DNA from: Pseudooceanicola atlanticus
GTDB lineage: Bacteria; Pseudomonadota; Alphaproteobacteria; Rhodobacterales; Rhodobacteraceae
Direction: 5' to 3'
Length of the DNA stretch: 64,000 bases
Assembly (NCBI RefSeq): GCF_000768315.1
Contig: NZ_AQQX01000001.1
Location: 682,001-746,000, forward strand
Position numbers and translations under genes: made by a program. Within the stretch, counting starts at the first letter, position 1; each line of letters opens with the position of its first letter. Of this stretch, positions 1 to 8,448 are shown in pieces. The notes beneath the pieces are model-generated. The model ran no database searches, was not told the DNA's origin, and was given only the letters and a program-made list of their open reading frames with translations.

Positions 1-1
1 T

Positions 2-280
2 CTCAACGTCTTCATGTGCACCGGTTTCACCCAGGATACCGGTCAGTATTTCATGAAGGCCAGCCCCGTGCGCCCCGGCGATTACCTGGAATTCTTCGCC
101 GAGATCGACCTGCTGGGCGCGCTGTCGGCCTGTCCGGGGGGCGATTGTTCGTCCGAGCATTCCTCGGACGCTGCTGCCTGCCATCCCCTGCTGATCGAGG
201 TCTTCGCCCCGCAGGAGGGCGCGCTGGAGGGATGGCAAAGCTCGCCGCGCAACGGCTATTCGGGTAGTCACGGGCTCTGA
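2..280 (+). CDS. DUF1989 / urea carboxylase-associated family protein (C-terminal part)
   Basis: Only the C-terminal ~92 residues are in the window; the reading frame is open to the left edge and stops at TGA 278-280. The visible part has the DUF1989 tail pattern: a CTGFTQDTGQ segment, then KASPVRPGDYLEFFAE, then a cysteine-rich SACPGGDCS stretch that in this family contributes to metal binding. DUF1989 proteins occur next to urea carboxylase/allophanate hydrolase genes and with amine catabolism genes. The partner genes would lie upstream of this window, so the specific pathway cannot be judged. The stop is followed within 5 bases by a palindrome and the creD promoter. Confidence 0.72.
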   Translation, partial: LNVFMCTGFTQDTGQYFMKASPVRPGDYLEFFAEIDLLGALSACPGGDCSSEHSSDAAACHPLLIEVFAPQEGALEGWQSSPRNGYSGSHGL

Positions 281-283
281 CCC

Positions 284-302
284 CGTGACACCCTTTGTCA
301 CG
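284..302. promoter_or_regulatory. Palindromic operator candidate upstream of creD
   Basis: A perfect inverted repeat with arms CGTGACA and TGTCACG around a 5-base spacer. Its centre is about 56 bases upstream of the transcription start predicted from the adjacent -10 box, a position suited to an activator. No regulator gene adjoins it. Confidence 0.4.
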
Positions 303-312
303 CGATGAGGCG

Positions 313-342
313 ATGACACGCGGGCCCTGACGGGCCTATGAT
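313..342 (+). promoter_or_regulatory. Predicted sigma-70 promoter of creD
   Basis: ATGACA (313-318) and TATGAT (337-342) are each one mismatch from consensus and are separated by 18 bases. A GAGGAGGGG ribosome binding site follows at 362-370, just ahead of the creD ATG. Confidence 0.5.
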
Positions 343-374
343 GCGGCGGTCGTACCGAGGCGAGGAGGGGTATC

Positions 375-1790
375 ATGCGCAAGGGTCTGGGCACGCGGTT
401 CCTGATTGTGGGGCTGCTCATCCTGTTGATGTTCATCCCGCTTTTCTTCGTCGCCGAGGTCGTCGGCGACCGGCGCAGCCTCTCGCGCGAGACGATCCGG
501 CAAATCGGTGCGCAATGGGGCGGCGAGCAGACGATCTCGGGCCCGCGCCTGTCGATCCCCGTTCGCGCCGAGGTCGACCGCGTCACACAGCGCGACATGG
601 TCGATCCGTCGACGGGTCGCGCGGTGATCGACCCCGAAACCGCCCAGCCCCGGCAACAGAGCATCACGGAACGGGTCAGCGTGAACCGCGCGCCGCTGAT
701 CCTCTATCCCACCGATTACCTGATCGAGATCGACAGCGAGACGGAGTTGCGTCACCGCGGCATCTTTACCGCGCCGGTCTATCGCGCGCGTCTGCTGGCG
801 CAGTTCGGCTTCGACACCGACGGCGCCGCGCCGCTTCTGGGCAACGACGAGGAGCTGCTTTGGGACCGCGCCCGGATCGAGGTCTTCCTGTCCAGCAACG
901 CCGCCCTGCGCGGCGAGGCGCGCCTGACCCGCGCCGGCGAAGAAATCGCGCTGGAGCCCAACCCCGATGCCCGTACCCCGGGCATCGTCGCGCAGGTCGG
1001 CGATCCGCGTGACCAGGGCGGGTTCGAGCTTCAGCTGGGTCTCAACGGGGCCTCGCAGCTTTTCGTGACGCCGGTGGGGCGGGACACGACGGTGCGGATG
1101 CGGTCTGACTGGCCCGATCCGTCCTTCCAGGGGGCCTTCCTGCCCGACCAGTCCGAGATCGACGAAGACGGATTTTCCGCCGAATGGACGATCCCGCACC
1201 TGGCGCGCACCTTGCCGCAGATGACGCGGGACGATTTTCACGACGAAACCCGGCGGTTCATGAGCTTCGGTGTCGAATACTTCGAGCCCAACGATTTCTA
1301 CCAGAAGGCCTTTCGCGCGGCGCGCTACGGCATCCTCTATATCGCGCTGACCTTCCTGACCGTGCTGCTGATCGACCGGGGCCGCGACAAGCCGGTGCAC
1401 CCGGTGCAATACCTGCTGATCGGGCTGGTGCAGGCCACCTTCGTGCTGCTGATGGTGTCCTATGCCGAACAGATCGGTTTCGGCCCGGCCTACCTGTTGG
1501 CCGCCGGTGCGGTGACGCTGCTGCTGACGCTCTTCGGCTGGGCAGGGCTGGGCCTGGGGCGGCGATCCCTGGTGCTGGGCGCGCTGCTGGTGTTGGTCTA
1601 CGCGGTGCTCTACCTGATCCTGCGCAGCACCGATTACGCGTTGCTGGCCGGATCGACACTGGCCTTCCTGGCGCTGGCCGCCACCATGTTCGCGACGCGG
1701 AACGAGGAATGGTACGGCCCAGAGGGCAGCGGCTGGTTCCACCGCGACAAGGCGACATCCGACGCGGGCCCGCCCGAAAAGGACGGCTGA
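375..1790 (+). CDS. creD: Inner membrane protein CreD
   Basis: A 471-residue protein of the CreD family. In enterobacteria CreD is an envelope-integrity protein linked to the CreBC regulon and colicin/beta-lactam phenotypes. The N-terminus has one transmembrane segment (about residues 9-27, FLIVGLLILLMFIPLFFVA). A large periplasmic domain rich in beta structure follows, beginning around the GPRLSIPV motif. From about residue 313 there is a block of closely spaced hydrophobic segments (YGILYIALTFLTVLLI onward) typical of the family's C-terminal membrane domain. Length matches the family. The start has an excellent Shine-Dalgarno sequence. No creBC genes are adjacent. The acidic/basic C-terminal tail is cytoplasmic by inference. 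Confidence 0.88.
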   Translation: MRKGLGTRFLIVGLLILLMFIPLFFVAEVVGDRRSLSRETIRQIGAQWGGEQTISGPRLSIPVRAEVDRVTQRDMVDPSTGRAVIDPETAQPRQQSITERVSVNRAPLILYPTDYLIEIDSETELRHRGIFTAPVYRARLLAQFGFDTDGAAPLLGNDEELLWDRARIEVFLSSNAALRGEARLTRAGEEIALEPNPDARTPGIVAQVGDPRDQGGFELQLGLNGASQLFVTPVGRDTTVRMRSDWPDPSFQGAFLPDQSEIDEDGFSAEWTIPHLARTLPQMTRDDFHDETRRFMSFGVEYFEPNDFYQKAFRAARYGILYIALTFLTVLLIDRGRDKPVHPVQYLLIGLVQATFVLLMVSYAEQIGFGPAYLLAAGAVTLLLTLFGWAGLGLGRRSLVLGALLVLVYAVLYLILRSTDYALLAGSTLAFLALAATMFATRNEEWYGPEGSGWFHRDKATSDAGPPEKDG

Positions 1791-1804
1791 GGTCGCGCGA
1801 TTCC

Positions 1805-1828
1805 GCGCCGGACCCGCAGGCCCGGCGC
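1805..1828. terminator. GC-rich hairpin between convergent creD and aldo/keto reductase genes
   Basis: GCGCCGG (1805-1811) pairs with CCGGCGC (1822-1828) across a 10-base loop in the 43-bp gap between two convergent genes. There is no T-run, so it is at best a weak bidirectional terminator. Confidence 0.35.
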
Positions 1829-1833
1829 AAGGC

Positions 1834-2823
1834 TCAGCAATAGCGTTCGACGCCCATCATCTGCGCATCGGAATAGCGGTCGCCATGGGCAAAGCCCGCG
1901 GGCAGGATCGCCGCGATCTCGGCCAGTTCATCGGGGCCCAGCGTGATCTCCGCCGCCCCCTGCCATTCCGAAAGGTGCGCCGCCGTCCGGGTGCCGGGTA
2001 TCGGGATTACATGATCGCCGCGCTGCATCACCCAGGCCAGGGCCAGCGCCGCCGTCTTCCAGCCCTTCGACCGGGCATAGTCGCGGAAGGCGTCGATGGC
2101 GGCCAGGTTGTAACTGTAATTCGGCTCTTCGAACCGGGGGTTCACGCGGCGCCAGTCCCGTTCCGACATCTGCGCCGGATCGACCGAGGTTTCGCCGATC
2201 ATCCCCCGCGCCAGCGGCGAGAAGGCGACAAAGGCCGTGCCAAGCTCCGCGCAGGTGTCGATCAGGCCCAGTTCCGGCAGGCGCGTCCACAGCGAATATT
2301 CGTTCTGCACGGCGCGGCAGGGATGGATCGCATGGGCGCGGCGCAGGGTGCCGGGCATGACTTCCGACAGGCCGTAGCCGCCGATCAGCCCTTCCTCGAT
2401 GAAGCCGGCGAGGGTTTCCACGACCTCCTCGATCGGGCGGCCGGGTTCGTGGCGGTGGATGTAGTACAGGTCGACGCGGTCCACCTGCAGCTTGGTCAGG
2501 GATTTCTCCAGCTCTTCGCGCAGATGCGAGGCGGAATTGTCGATGGCGCGCGGCGGGCCCGGCACGATGCCGCCCTTGGTGGCCAGCACGATATCGGGCT
2601 TTTCGGCCGCCAGGTACTTGCCGATCACCGTTTCCGACACGCCCATCCCGTAGATGTTCGCGGTGTCCCAGAAATTGATCCCGGCCTTGATCGCCGCGTC
2701 CAGCGTGGCGAGAGAGGTCTCTTCATCCGTTGGTCCGAAGAACCCGGCAAAGGACATCGCGCCGAAGCCCAGCTGGGCGATTTTAGGGCCGTTGCGTCCC
2801 AGTTCAACCTGTTTGAAGCTCAT
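1834..2823 (-). CDS. Aldo/keto reductase
   Basis: A 329-residue (alpha/beta)8-barrel NADPH-dependent oxidoreductase of the AKR superfamily. The catalytic tetrad is readable: Asp and Tyr in [11 protein letters not shown], Lys in VLATKGG and His in [10 protein letters not shown]. The C-terminal [12 protein letters not shown] matches the NADP phosphate-binding region. It most resembles the AKR13-type subfamily that reduces diverse aldehydes. The physiological substrate cannot be told. Its ATG overlaps the stop of the nucleoside phosphorylase gene (ATGA), so the two are translationally coupled in one operon. Confidence 0.85.
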   Translation of the reverse strand: MSFKQVELGRNGPKIAQLGFGAMSFAGFFGPTDEETSLATLDAAIKAGINFWDTANIYGMGVSETVIGKYLAAEKPDIVLATKGGIVPGPPRAIDNSASHLREELEKSLTKLQVDRVDLYYIHRHEPGRPIEEVVETLAGFIEEGLIGGYGLSEVMPGTLRRAHAIHPCRAVQNEYSLWTRLPELGLIDTCAELGTAFVAFSPLARGMIGETSVDPAQMSERDWRRVNPRFEEPNYSYNLAAIDAFRDYARSKGWKTAALALAWVMQRGDHVIPIPGTRTAAHLSEWQGAAEITLGPDELAEIAAILPAGFAHGDRYSDAQMMGVERYC

Positions 2824-3524
2824 GCGAAAGCCGCCTCCAGCGCGATCTCGACCATGTCGCCAAAGCTTTTCTCGCGGTCCGAGGAGGGCAGCGCTTCATG
2901 GGTTTTTAGATGATCCGACACGGTCAGCACGGCCAGCGCCCGCACCCCGAACCGGGCCGCGAGTGTGTAGAGCTCAGCCGCCTCCATCTCGACGGCGAGG
3001 ATGCCGTGGCGCTCCATCACCTCGTCGAGGTCGGGGCGTTCGGCATAGAAGACATCGGCGGAATAGATGCCGCCGGTATGGGTGGTGATCCCCTTGGCCT
3101 GTGCCGCGTCCCAGGCCTTGCGCAGCAGGTCGAAATCGGCGGTCGGGGCAAAGTTTACCTCCTTGAAGAAACTCAGCGACGGGGTCGAGATCGAGGTCGC
3201 GGACATGGCCAGGATCACGTCGCGGATCGCCACCTTTTCCTGCATCGCGCCGCAGGACCCGATCCGGATCAGCGTCTTGGCGCCGTAATCGCGGATCAGC
3301 TCGTTGGCGTAGATCGACAGGGAGGGCATGCCCATCCCCGATCCCTGGATGGTGACGCGGTGGCCTTTCCAGGTGCCGGTAAAGCCCAGCATCCCGCGCA
3401 CTTCGTTCACCAGTTCGGCCCCTTCCAGGAAGGTCTCCGCCGCCCATTTGGCGCGGTAGGGGTCGCCGGGCATCAGCACGGTCTCTGCGATCTGTCCCGG
3501 TTCGGCTCCGATATGGATGGTCAT
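2820..3524 (-). CDS. deoD: Purine nucleoside phosphorylase, DeoD type
   Basis: A 234-residue hexameric-type purine nucleoside phosphorylase. It splits purine (deoxy)nucleosides with phosphate into base and (deoxy)ribose 1-phosphate in nucleoside salvage. Diagnostic stretches are [17 protein letters not shown] (phosphate and nucleoside site), [20 protein letters not shown] (nucleoside-binding Glu) and VSDHL, which holds the catalytic Asp. The start is the ATG at 3524 because [10 protein letters not shown] is the family N-terminus and AGGGAGC lies just upstream. An upstream in-frame ATG at 3584 would add 20 unrelated residues. It is followed by the coupled aldo/keto reductase. Confidence 0.92.
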   Translation of the reverse strand: MTIHIGAEPGQIAETVLMPGDPYRAKWAAETFLEGAELVNEVRGMLGFTGTWKGHRVTIQGSGMGMPSLSIYANELIRDYGAKTLIRIGSCGAMQEKVAIRDVILAMSATSISTPSLSFFKEVNFAPTADFDLLRKAWDAAQAKGITTHTGGIYSADVFYAERPDLDEVMERHGILAVEMEAAELYTLAARFGVRALAVLTVSDHLKTHEALPSSDREKSFGDMVEIALEAAFA

Positions 3525-3650
3525 TCTGGCGGCTCCCTCTGATCTGTCAGGCAGAGTATCCGGTTGACCGCCGTGAAAGTCCATCGACGCCGTCGCGACA
3601 GCGGGATTTCACGCGTTGCACCAAAAGACGCGGATTTCGCCTGCCGGCGA

Positions 3651-3707
3651 GAGTATTTTGGGCAAGATGAAGCTTGGGATCCTCTCTTCATCTTGCCGGA
3701 AATACTC
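3651..3707. repeat. Inverted pair of the dispersed TTCATCTTGCC repeat (long hairpin)
   Basis: Two copies of the intergenic repeat face each other (3651-3672 and 3686-3707). Twenty of 22 positions pair across a 13-base loop. The hairpin lies in the 259-bp gap between the kinase stop and the deoD start, both on the minus strand, about 76-132 bases past the kinase stop. A further hairpin-prone GGGGGCAGAGCCCCC lies near 3750. No T-run follows. Nothing else was recognised in the gap. Confidence 0.7.
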
Positions 3708-3783
3708 CGGGGGCGGGCGCGCGATTTCAATCTGTGCAGACCGATGTCGGGGGCAGAGCCCCCGTCGCGAAACGGTGCGACTG

Positions 3784-5211
3784 CTATTGTGTGACCGTGT
3801 CGGCCCAGTGGCTGACGAGGTCGCAGGCAGCGGCAAAACGGTCCGGGTCGGGGCGGGCCGCGGGATCGGGGGCGAAGCAGTGCGGGAGCGCCGGGGCGGG
3901 CAGGTCCTGGCCCATGTGCCGCGCGGCCAGCCGTGCTGCGCCGAAGGCGGTCAGGTCGGGCAGGGCGCTGACCGCGATCTGGCGACCGGTGATATCGGCC
4001 AGCGCCTGGCAGAACCACGGATTGGCTGACATGCCGCCATCGATGCGGATCGGGTCGCTCAGCGGCTGGTCGCAGGCCATGGCCCTCAGCATTTGGTCCG
4101 TTCGGTAGGCGATCCCGTCCAGCAGGGCTCGCATCATGTCGGCCCGGCTGGTGTCGAGCGACAGGCCCAGCCATGAGCCGCGCGCGCGCAGATCCCAATG
4201 CGGGCAGGCGAGGCCCGACAGGGCCGGGACAAAGACCAGCCCTTTATCCATCGGACTGGGGCCGTCGAAATCGGTAATCTCGTCGAACCCGCCGAACAGG
4301 CCAAGCTCGCGCGCCCAGTTCACGGCCGCCGACGCGGTGTAGAGCCCGCCATCCAGCGCATAGGTCAGTGGTGTGCCGTGTTCTTGCCAGGCGATGGTGG
4401 GCAGCGCGCCGCCGTTGCCTGATGGCGGGGTCGTGCCGCAAAGCGTCAGGGCGAAGGCGCCGGTGCCGAAGGTGATCTTGGTGTCGCCCGGCCGGGTCAG
4501 CCCGTGTCCCGCCATCGCCGCCTGCTGATCCACGATGGCCGCGGTCAGACGCAGCCCGTCGACCATCCCGAGCGCGCCGGTATTGGCGGTGATCCGGGGC
4601 AGGGTGTCCATCGGCACGGCGAAGATCGCACAGAGTGTGTCGTCCCACGCCCCCGTCGCCAGGTTCAGCAGGGAGGTGCGCGAGGCCGTGGCGATATCGG
4701 TGTCGCAGGACCCGGTCAGCACGTGGCGGAACCAGGCATCGGTTGTGCCGAGCCTGAGCCGGCCCGCCTGCCGGGCCTGTTGGACGGCGGGCAGATAGTC
4801 CAGCAGCCAGCGCATCTTGGGGGCGGAGAAATAGGGCTCGACCGGCAATCCGGCGCGGGTTCGGATCGCGTCGGCATTGTGGGTGGCCAGCGCCTTGCAG
4901 AACGCCTCTGTCCGGTTGTCCTGCCAGACCAGGATGGGCGAGAGCGGTTCGCAGGTTTCGGCATCCCAGGCGAGGCAGCTTTCGCCCTGGTTGGTGAGCG
5001 CCAGCGCATCGGCCCCGGCGGCGCGACCTGCGGAGATGGCGGCGCGCAGGTCGGTCAGGATCTCGGCCGGGTCATGTTCGACATGGCCGGGGGCCGGGTA
5101 GTGCTGCCGATGGTCGCGGTGAAAGATGCGGGCCGCGTTCGCCGGGCCGTCGGTGTCGAAGAGGAACCCGCTGGTCGAGGTCGTGCTTGGATCGATTGCG
5201 AGGATCTTCAT
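3784..5211 (-). CDS. FGGY-family kinase, glycerol-kinase-like with altered substrate site
   Basis: A 475-residue ATP-dependent kinase clearly aligned with glycerol kinase. Seen are the phosphate-loop region DPSTTSTSG, HVEHDPAE, VWQDNR (Trp96, matching E. coli Trp103), EPYFSAPKMRW (Tyr127, matching Tyr135) and IVDQQAAMAG (Asp228, matching the catalytic Asp245). The GlpK motif NQRE reads NQGE here (Gly76). The arginine that contacts glycerol is therefore missing while the neighbouring Glu is kept, so the substrate may be a different polyol. The ATG at 5211 overlaps the stop of the upstream FAD oxidoreductase gene (ATGA). It is the last gene of a three-gene operon divergent from the TRAP/eutBC operon. 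Confidence 0.85.
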   Translation of the reverse strand: MKILAIDPSTTSTSGFLFDTDGPANAARIFHRDHRQHYPAPGHVEHDPAEILTDLRAAISAGRAAGADALALTNQGESCLAWDAETCEPLSPILVWQDNRTEAFCKALATHNADAIRTRAGLPVEPYFSAPKMRWLLDYLPAVQQARQAGRLRLGTTDAWFRHVLTGSCDTDIATASRTSLLNLATGAWDDTLCAIFAVPMDTLPRITANTGALGMVDGLRLTAAIVDQQAAMAGHGLTRPGDTKITFGTGAFALTLCGTTPPSGNGGALPTIAWQEHGTPLTYALDGGLYTASAAVNWARELGLFGGFDEITDFDGPSPMDKGLVFVPALSGLACPHWDLRARGSWLGLSLDTSRADMMRALLDGIAYRTDQMLRAMACDQPLSDPIRIDGGMSANPWFCQALADITGRQIAVSALPDLTAFGAARLAARHMGQDLPAPALPHCFAPDPAARPDPDRFAAACDLVSHWADTVTQ

Positions 5212-6398
5212 GGCATGCGGGGCAGGGGGCGATGTATGCGGCGATCGGGGCGTGCGTGTAGCTGGCCCTGGTCGCGGCCCAGGGTCAGCGGGCCGGAGTA
5301 ATCCCGCGTCACCCGCAATTGCATGTGCGGCAGCGCGGGCGGCGCCGTGTCCGGGGCCAAACGGTGGGGCAGGGCGTAGGCCAGGGCGCCGGGGGCTTCG
5401 GGCGTGTCCGCAGGGATCGTGCGGGTGGCCTGGGGGTCGGGCAGGCCGTCCAGCAGGGCAAGCGCCACACTGCGGGCCACGCGGCGTCCTTCGCGCCAGC
5501 AGGCCCCGGCGGTTTCGACGCCGCGCAATGCATTGCCGCAGGCGAAATAGGCCGGGTCGGTCAGCCGCGCATATTGATCGACCACGGGGCCGAGGCTGCG
5601 CGGGTCCTTGTCGCAGCCCGATCCGGCCAGAAGGGCGCTTTCGGGGCGGAAGGCGCCGGTGATGACGACACCGTCGCAGGCGATTTCCCGGGTCTTGCCG
5701 GTGGCGTTGCGCAAGGTTGCGCCGGTAACCTGCGACCCGCCGTGGATCGCCAGCAGTTCGGTGCCGGTCAGGACCGGAATGCCCAGCAGGCGCGGCAGGA
5801 GCGGCGCGGTCCAGCGGGCGCGGATGCGGGGGCCAGGTTCCACCATGGCGACAGGCTTTGCCCCGGCGCTGCGACAGGTCAGCAGGGCGGAGAAGGACAC
5901 GAGCTCCGTCCCGAGGATCAGGGGCGCCAGGAAGGGTCGTGCGCCATTCACATGGACCAAGGGTTGCAGCGCGCCGGTGGTCAGCACGCCGCCGGGCTTG
6001 GTGCCGCCGATCAGCCGCGCCGCGCGGCTGGTTTCGCGGGCACCGGTGGCGAGGATCACGGCACGGGCCCGCAATTGGTGCAGGCCATCGGGCGTCGACA
6101 GCTCCAGCGCGCCGCCGGGGCCGAGGGTTGTGACCGTGACGCGAGTATGGACCTGCGCCCCGGCGCTCAATGCCCGGCGCAGGTTCAACCGCGCATAGGC
6201 CGGGCCGGTCATGGGGCGCCCGTATTCGCGCAGGCCGAAGGGCGAATGCAGGCAATGGCGGGGGATGCCGCCGGCCTCTGCCTCCCGCTCCAAGACGTGG
6301 ACCGAGGCGATACCGGCCTCGGCCAGGTGGCGGGCGGCGGACAGGCCGGCGGGGCCGGCGCCGATGATCGCGACATCGACCATGTCGGGCAGCGTCAT
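5208..6398 (-). CDS. FAD/NAD(P)-dependent oxidoreductase of a GlpA-like dehydrogenase cluster
   Basis: A 396-residue pyridine-nucleotide-disulfide-type flavoprotein. The N-terminal FAD dinucleotide fold is VDVAIIGAGPAGLSAARHL, the second nucleotide-binding region is around LRARAVILATGARET, and the FAD-contacting tail is DPAYFACGNALRGVETAG. In several bacteria a protein of this kind is encoded between a [2Fe-2S]-domain glycerol-3-phosphate dehydrogenase and glycerol kinase, and is thought to pass electrons from the dehydrogenase. The order is the same here. The ATG at 6398 begins the family-like MTLPDMVDV. It overlaps the upstream stop by ATGA, as does its own stop with the kinase start. The ~50 C-terminal residues are rich in Arg, Pro and His and look unstructured. 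Confidence 0.8.
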   Translation of the reverse strand: MTLPDMVDVAIIGAGPAGLSAARHLAEAGIASVHVLEREAEAGGIPRHCLHSPFGLREYGRPMTGPAYARLNLRRALSAGAQVHTRVTVTTLGPGGALELSTPDGLHQLRARAVILATGARETSRAARLIGGTKPGGVLTTGALQPLVHVNGARPFLAPLILGTELVSFSALLTCRSAGAKPVAMVEPGPRIRARWTAPLLPRLLGIPVLTGTELLAIHGGSQVTGATLRNATGKTREIACDGVVITGAFRPESALLAGSGCDKDPRSLGPVVDQYARLTDPAYFACGNALRGVETAGACWREGRRVARSVALALLDGLPDPQATRTIPADTPEAPGALAYALPHRLAPDTAPPALPHMQLRVTRDYSGPLTLGRDQGQLHARPDRRIHRPLPRMP

Positions 6399-7756
6399 GG
6401 GGCATCCCCGTTCAGGCAGGCCTCGAACGCTGCGGTACAATGAAAGCCCTGGCAGCGGCCCATGGTCATTCGGGTCCGGCGTTTCAGCCCGGCAGCGGTC
6501 TGCGGGGCGAGCGGACCCTGCATCGCCGCCTTCGCCTCGCGCCGGGTCACGCGTTCGCAATGGCACAAGATGCCGTCATTGCCGGGGCGCTGCCAGTCAC
6601 GGGTTTCGGTTTCCGCCAGCATCGGTATTTCGGGCACAACGGGGTCGGGTAGGGCCGTCCAGCCGCCCGTCACCAGCGAGGCAACATGCGCCGCCGTACC
6701 GAGTGCCGAACTGAGGCCGGTGGACCGGATCGCGCCCACGGTGACATAGCCCTGCTCGGGGCGGGCGCTGATCTGGTAATCCTTGTGCTCGCAGGCGGGG
6801 CGCAGTCCGGCATAGACGGTGGTGATCTCCTCGGCCGCGAGGGCGGGCAGGATCTCCGCCCCCTTGTCGCGCAGCTGCTGGAGCGTTTCGGGAACGAGGT
6901 CGGCCGTGGTCCGGTCCTCCTGGTCCTCGGCCGTGGGGCCGACCAGAAGGTTGCCCCAGATCGTGCGGCAGACGACGATGCCCTTGGTCTTGTCCGTGGG
7001 CACGGGCAGCAGGATGTGGCGGGCCAGGCGCGCGGCGCTCTTGTCGTAGACCACGAACTGGCCCTTGCGGGGGCGTATGGTGAAGGCGCTGGCGCCGATC
7101 AGCCGCTGATCGACCACGTCGCCCCAATTGCCGGCGGCGTTGATGACATGGGCGGTGCGCACCGGGCCCGTCGGCGTCTGAAGGTGCCAGACCCCGTCGT
7201 AATGGCCGCTCGTGACCTCGGCATTGCGGCGCAGCTCCGCCCCGTTCAACAGGGCCTGCAAGAGGTAGGCATGGGGGGCGGACCACGGGTCGATCAGCGC
7301 CTCGCGCGGGACGCGGAAGGCGGCGTGCAGATGCGGGGCCAGGTTTGGCTCCAGCGCCAGGGCCTGGTCGCGGGTCAGCATCTCGAGGTCGTCGACGCCG
7401 TTGGCCTGGCCCTGGGCGACCAGGTCGGGCAGGCGGTCGGCCTGTGCCGCATCCCAGGCCAGGACAAGCGCGCCGCAGCGGTCGATGGGCAGGTTCATCG
7501 CCTCGCGGATGGTTTCGTATTCGGCATGGCCGGCCTGAACGCAGGACAGCTCGAGCGATCCGGTGGGCGCGTCGAACCCCGTATGCAGGATGGCGGAGTT
7601 CGCCTTGGACGCCCCGTCGAGGATGTCCGGCGCCTTTTCCAGGACAACCACGCGGGCCCCGTCGAGGGTGAAGCGACGGGCGATGGCGCAGCCGATCACG
7701 CCCGCGCCGATCACCGCCACGTCATATGGTGTCTCCGAGGATGTCGCTGCGCCCAA
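6395..7756 (-). CDS. FAD-dependent glycerol-3-phosphate dehydrogenase-like protein with [2Fe-2S] domain
   Basis: About 453 residues: a DAO/GlpA-type FAD domain (VAVIGAGVIGCAIARRF near the N-terminus, INAAGNWGD and ATVYAGLRP-like regions) plus a C-terminal BFD-like [2Fe-2S] domain. The likely cluster cysteines are 398, 400, 435 and 440 (CHCERV and GRCQGFHC). The expected reaction is oxidation of a polyol phosphate such as sn-glycerol 3-phosphate. No ATG lies near the domain start. I chose TTG at 7756 because AGGAGACAGG sits just upstream and the FAD motif then begins within about 14 residues. The frame is open further upstream. First gene of the operon with the oxidoreductase and kinase. Confidence 0.8.
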   Translation of the reverse strand: MGAATSSETPYDVAVIGAGVIGCAIARRFTLDGARVVVLEKAPDILDGASKANSAILHTGFDAPTGSLELSCVQAGHAEYETIREAMNLPIDRCGALVLAWDAAQADRLPDLVAQGQANGVDDLEMLTRDQALALEPNLAPHLHAAFRVPREALIDPWSAPHAYLLQALLNGAELRRNAEVTSGHYDGVWHLQTPTGPVRTAHVINAAGNWGDVVDQRLIGASAFTIRPRKGQFVVYDKSAARLARHILLPVPTDKTKGIVVCRTIWGNLLVGPTAEDQEDRTTADLVPETLQQLRDKGAEILPALAAEEITTVYAGLRPACEHKDYQISARPEQGYVTVGAIRSTGLSSALGTAAHVASLVTGGWTALPDPVVPEIPMLAETETRDWQRPGNDGILCHCERVTRREAKAAMQGPLAPQTAAGLKRRTRMTMGRCQGFHCTAAFEACLNGDAP

Positions 7757-7938
7757 AACCTGTCTCCTGTGCCTCTTTTCTGCGCAGCAGCATTGGCTGC
7801 CGTCAAAAATATTCGCATCGGCAAAGGGGAAGCGCCAGCACCCCGTTGACCGGTTGATCAAAATTGCGCCGCTCTGGACGGGGCCGTCCCCGGACCGGCC
7901 TGCCACCAGACGAATTGAAGACCAGGGCAGAGGGCAGG
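7757..7938. promoter_or_regulatory. Divergent promoter region between the GlpA-like and TRAP operons
   Basis: A 182-bp gap between two operons transcribed away from each other, so it must contain both promoters. It includes TTGACC and the 8-bp palindrome TTGATCAA (7854-7861) near the middle. I could not assign convincing -10 boxes. Confidence 0.4.
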
Positions 7939-8448
7939 ATGCCAGCAATATTACGAGGATACGTCCGGATCATCGACAGGATCGCCGACGTCGTGGGCGT
8001 CGTCGCGATGTACCTGATCTTCCTGATGGTCGGGGTGCTTCTGCTGGATGCGGTGACACGCAACGTCATCGACATTCCCCTGCACTGGTGCATCGAGGCG
8101 GCGCAATTCACGCTGGCCGCTTACTACTTCATGGGCGGGGCCAAGACGCTGAAGGACGGCGACCATGTGCGCATGGACCTGCTCTATGAACGGCTCAGTC
8201 CGCGGGACAAGACGGTCACCGACCTGGTGACGATCCTGTGCCTGCTCTTTTACCTGTGCATCCTGCTCTGGGGGTCGATCTCTTCGCTGGAATACGCGAT
8301 CCAGACCGGTGAACGACGGTTTTCCATGTGGAACCCGTCGATGATCCCGATCAAGTCGCTGATGGTCGGGTGCATCCTGCTGATGATCCTGCAGACGCTG
8401 TCGGAGGTGGTCAAACACGTGGCCGATCTGCGCGGGGAGCATCTGTGA
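7939..8448 (+). CDS. TRAP transporter small permease (DctQ type)
   Basis: A 169-residue membrane protein with four hydrophobic segments (VVGVVAMYLIFLMVGVLLL, FTLAAYYFMGG, VTILCLLFYLCILLWG and LMVGCILLMILQTL). That is the DctQ topology; this subunit bridges the periplasmic binding protein and the large permease. GDHVRMDLLYERLSP is a typical cytoplasmic loop. The ATG at 7939 follows GAGGGCAGG. It overlaps dctM by TGATG. It is the first gene of a TRAP-eutBC operon, so the import substrate is probably an amino alcohol or a precursor of one, but this is inferred from context only. Confidence 0.87.
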   Translation: MPAILRGYVRIIDRIADVVGVVAMYLIFLMVGVLLLDAVTRNVIDIPLHWCIEAAQFTLAAYYFMGGAKTLKDGDHVRMDLLYERLSPRDKTVTDLVTILCLLFYLCILLWGSISSLEYAIQTGERRFSMWNPSMIPIKSLMVGCILLMILQTLSEVVKHVADLRGEHL

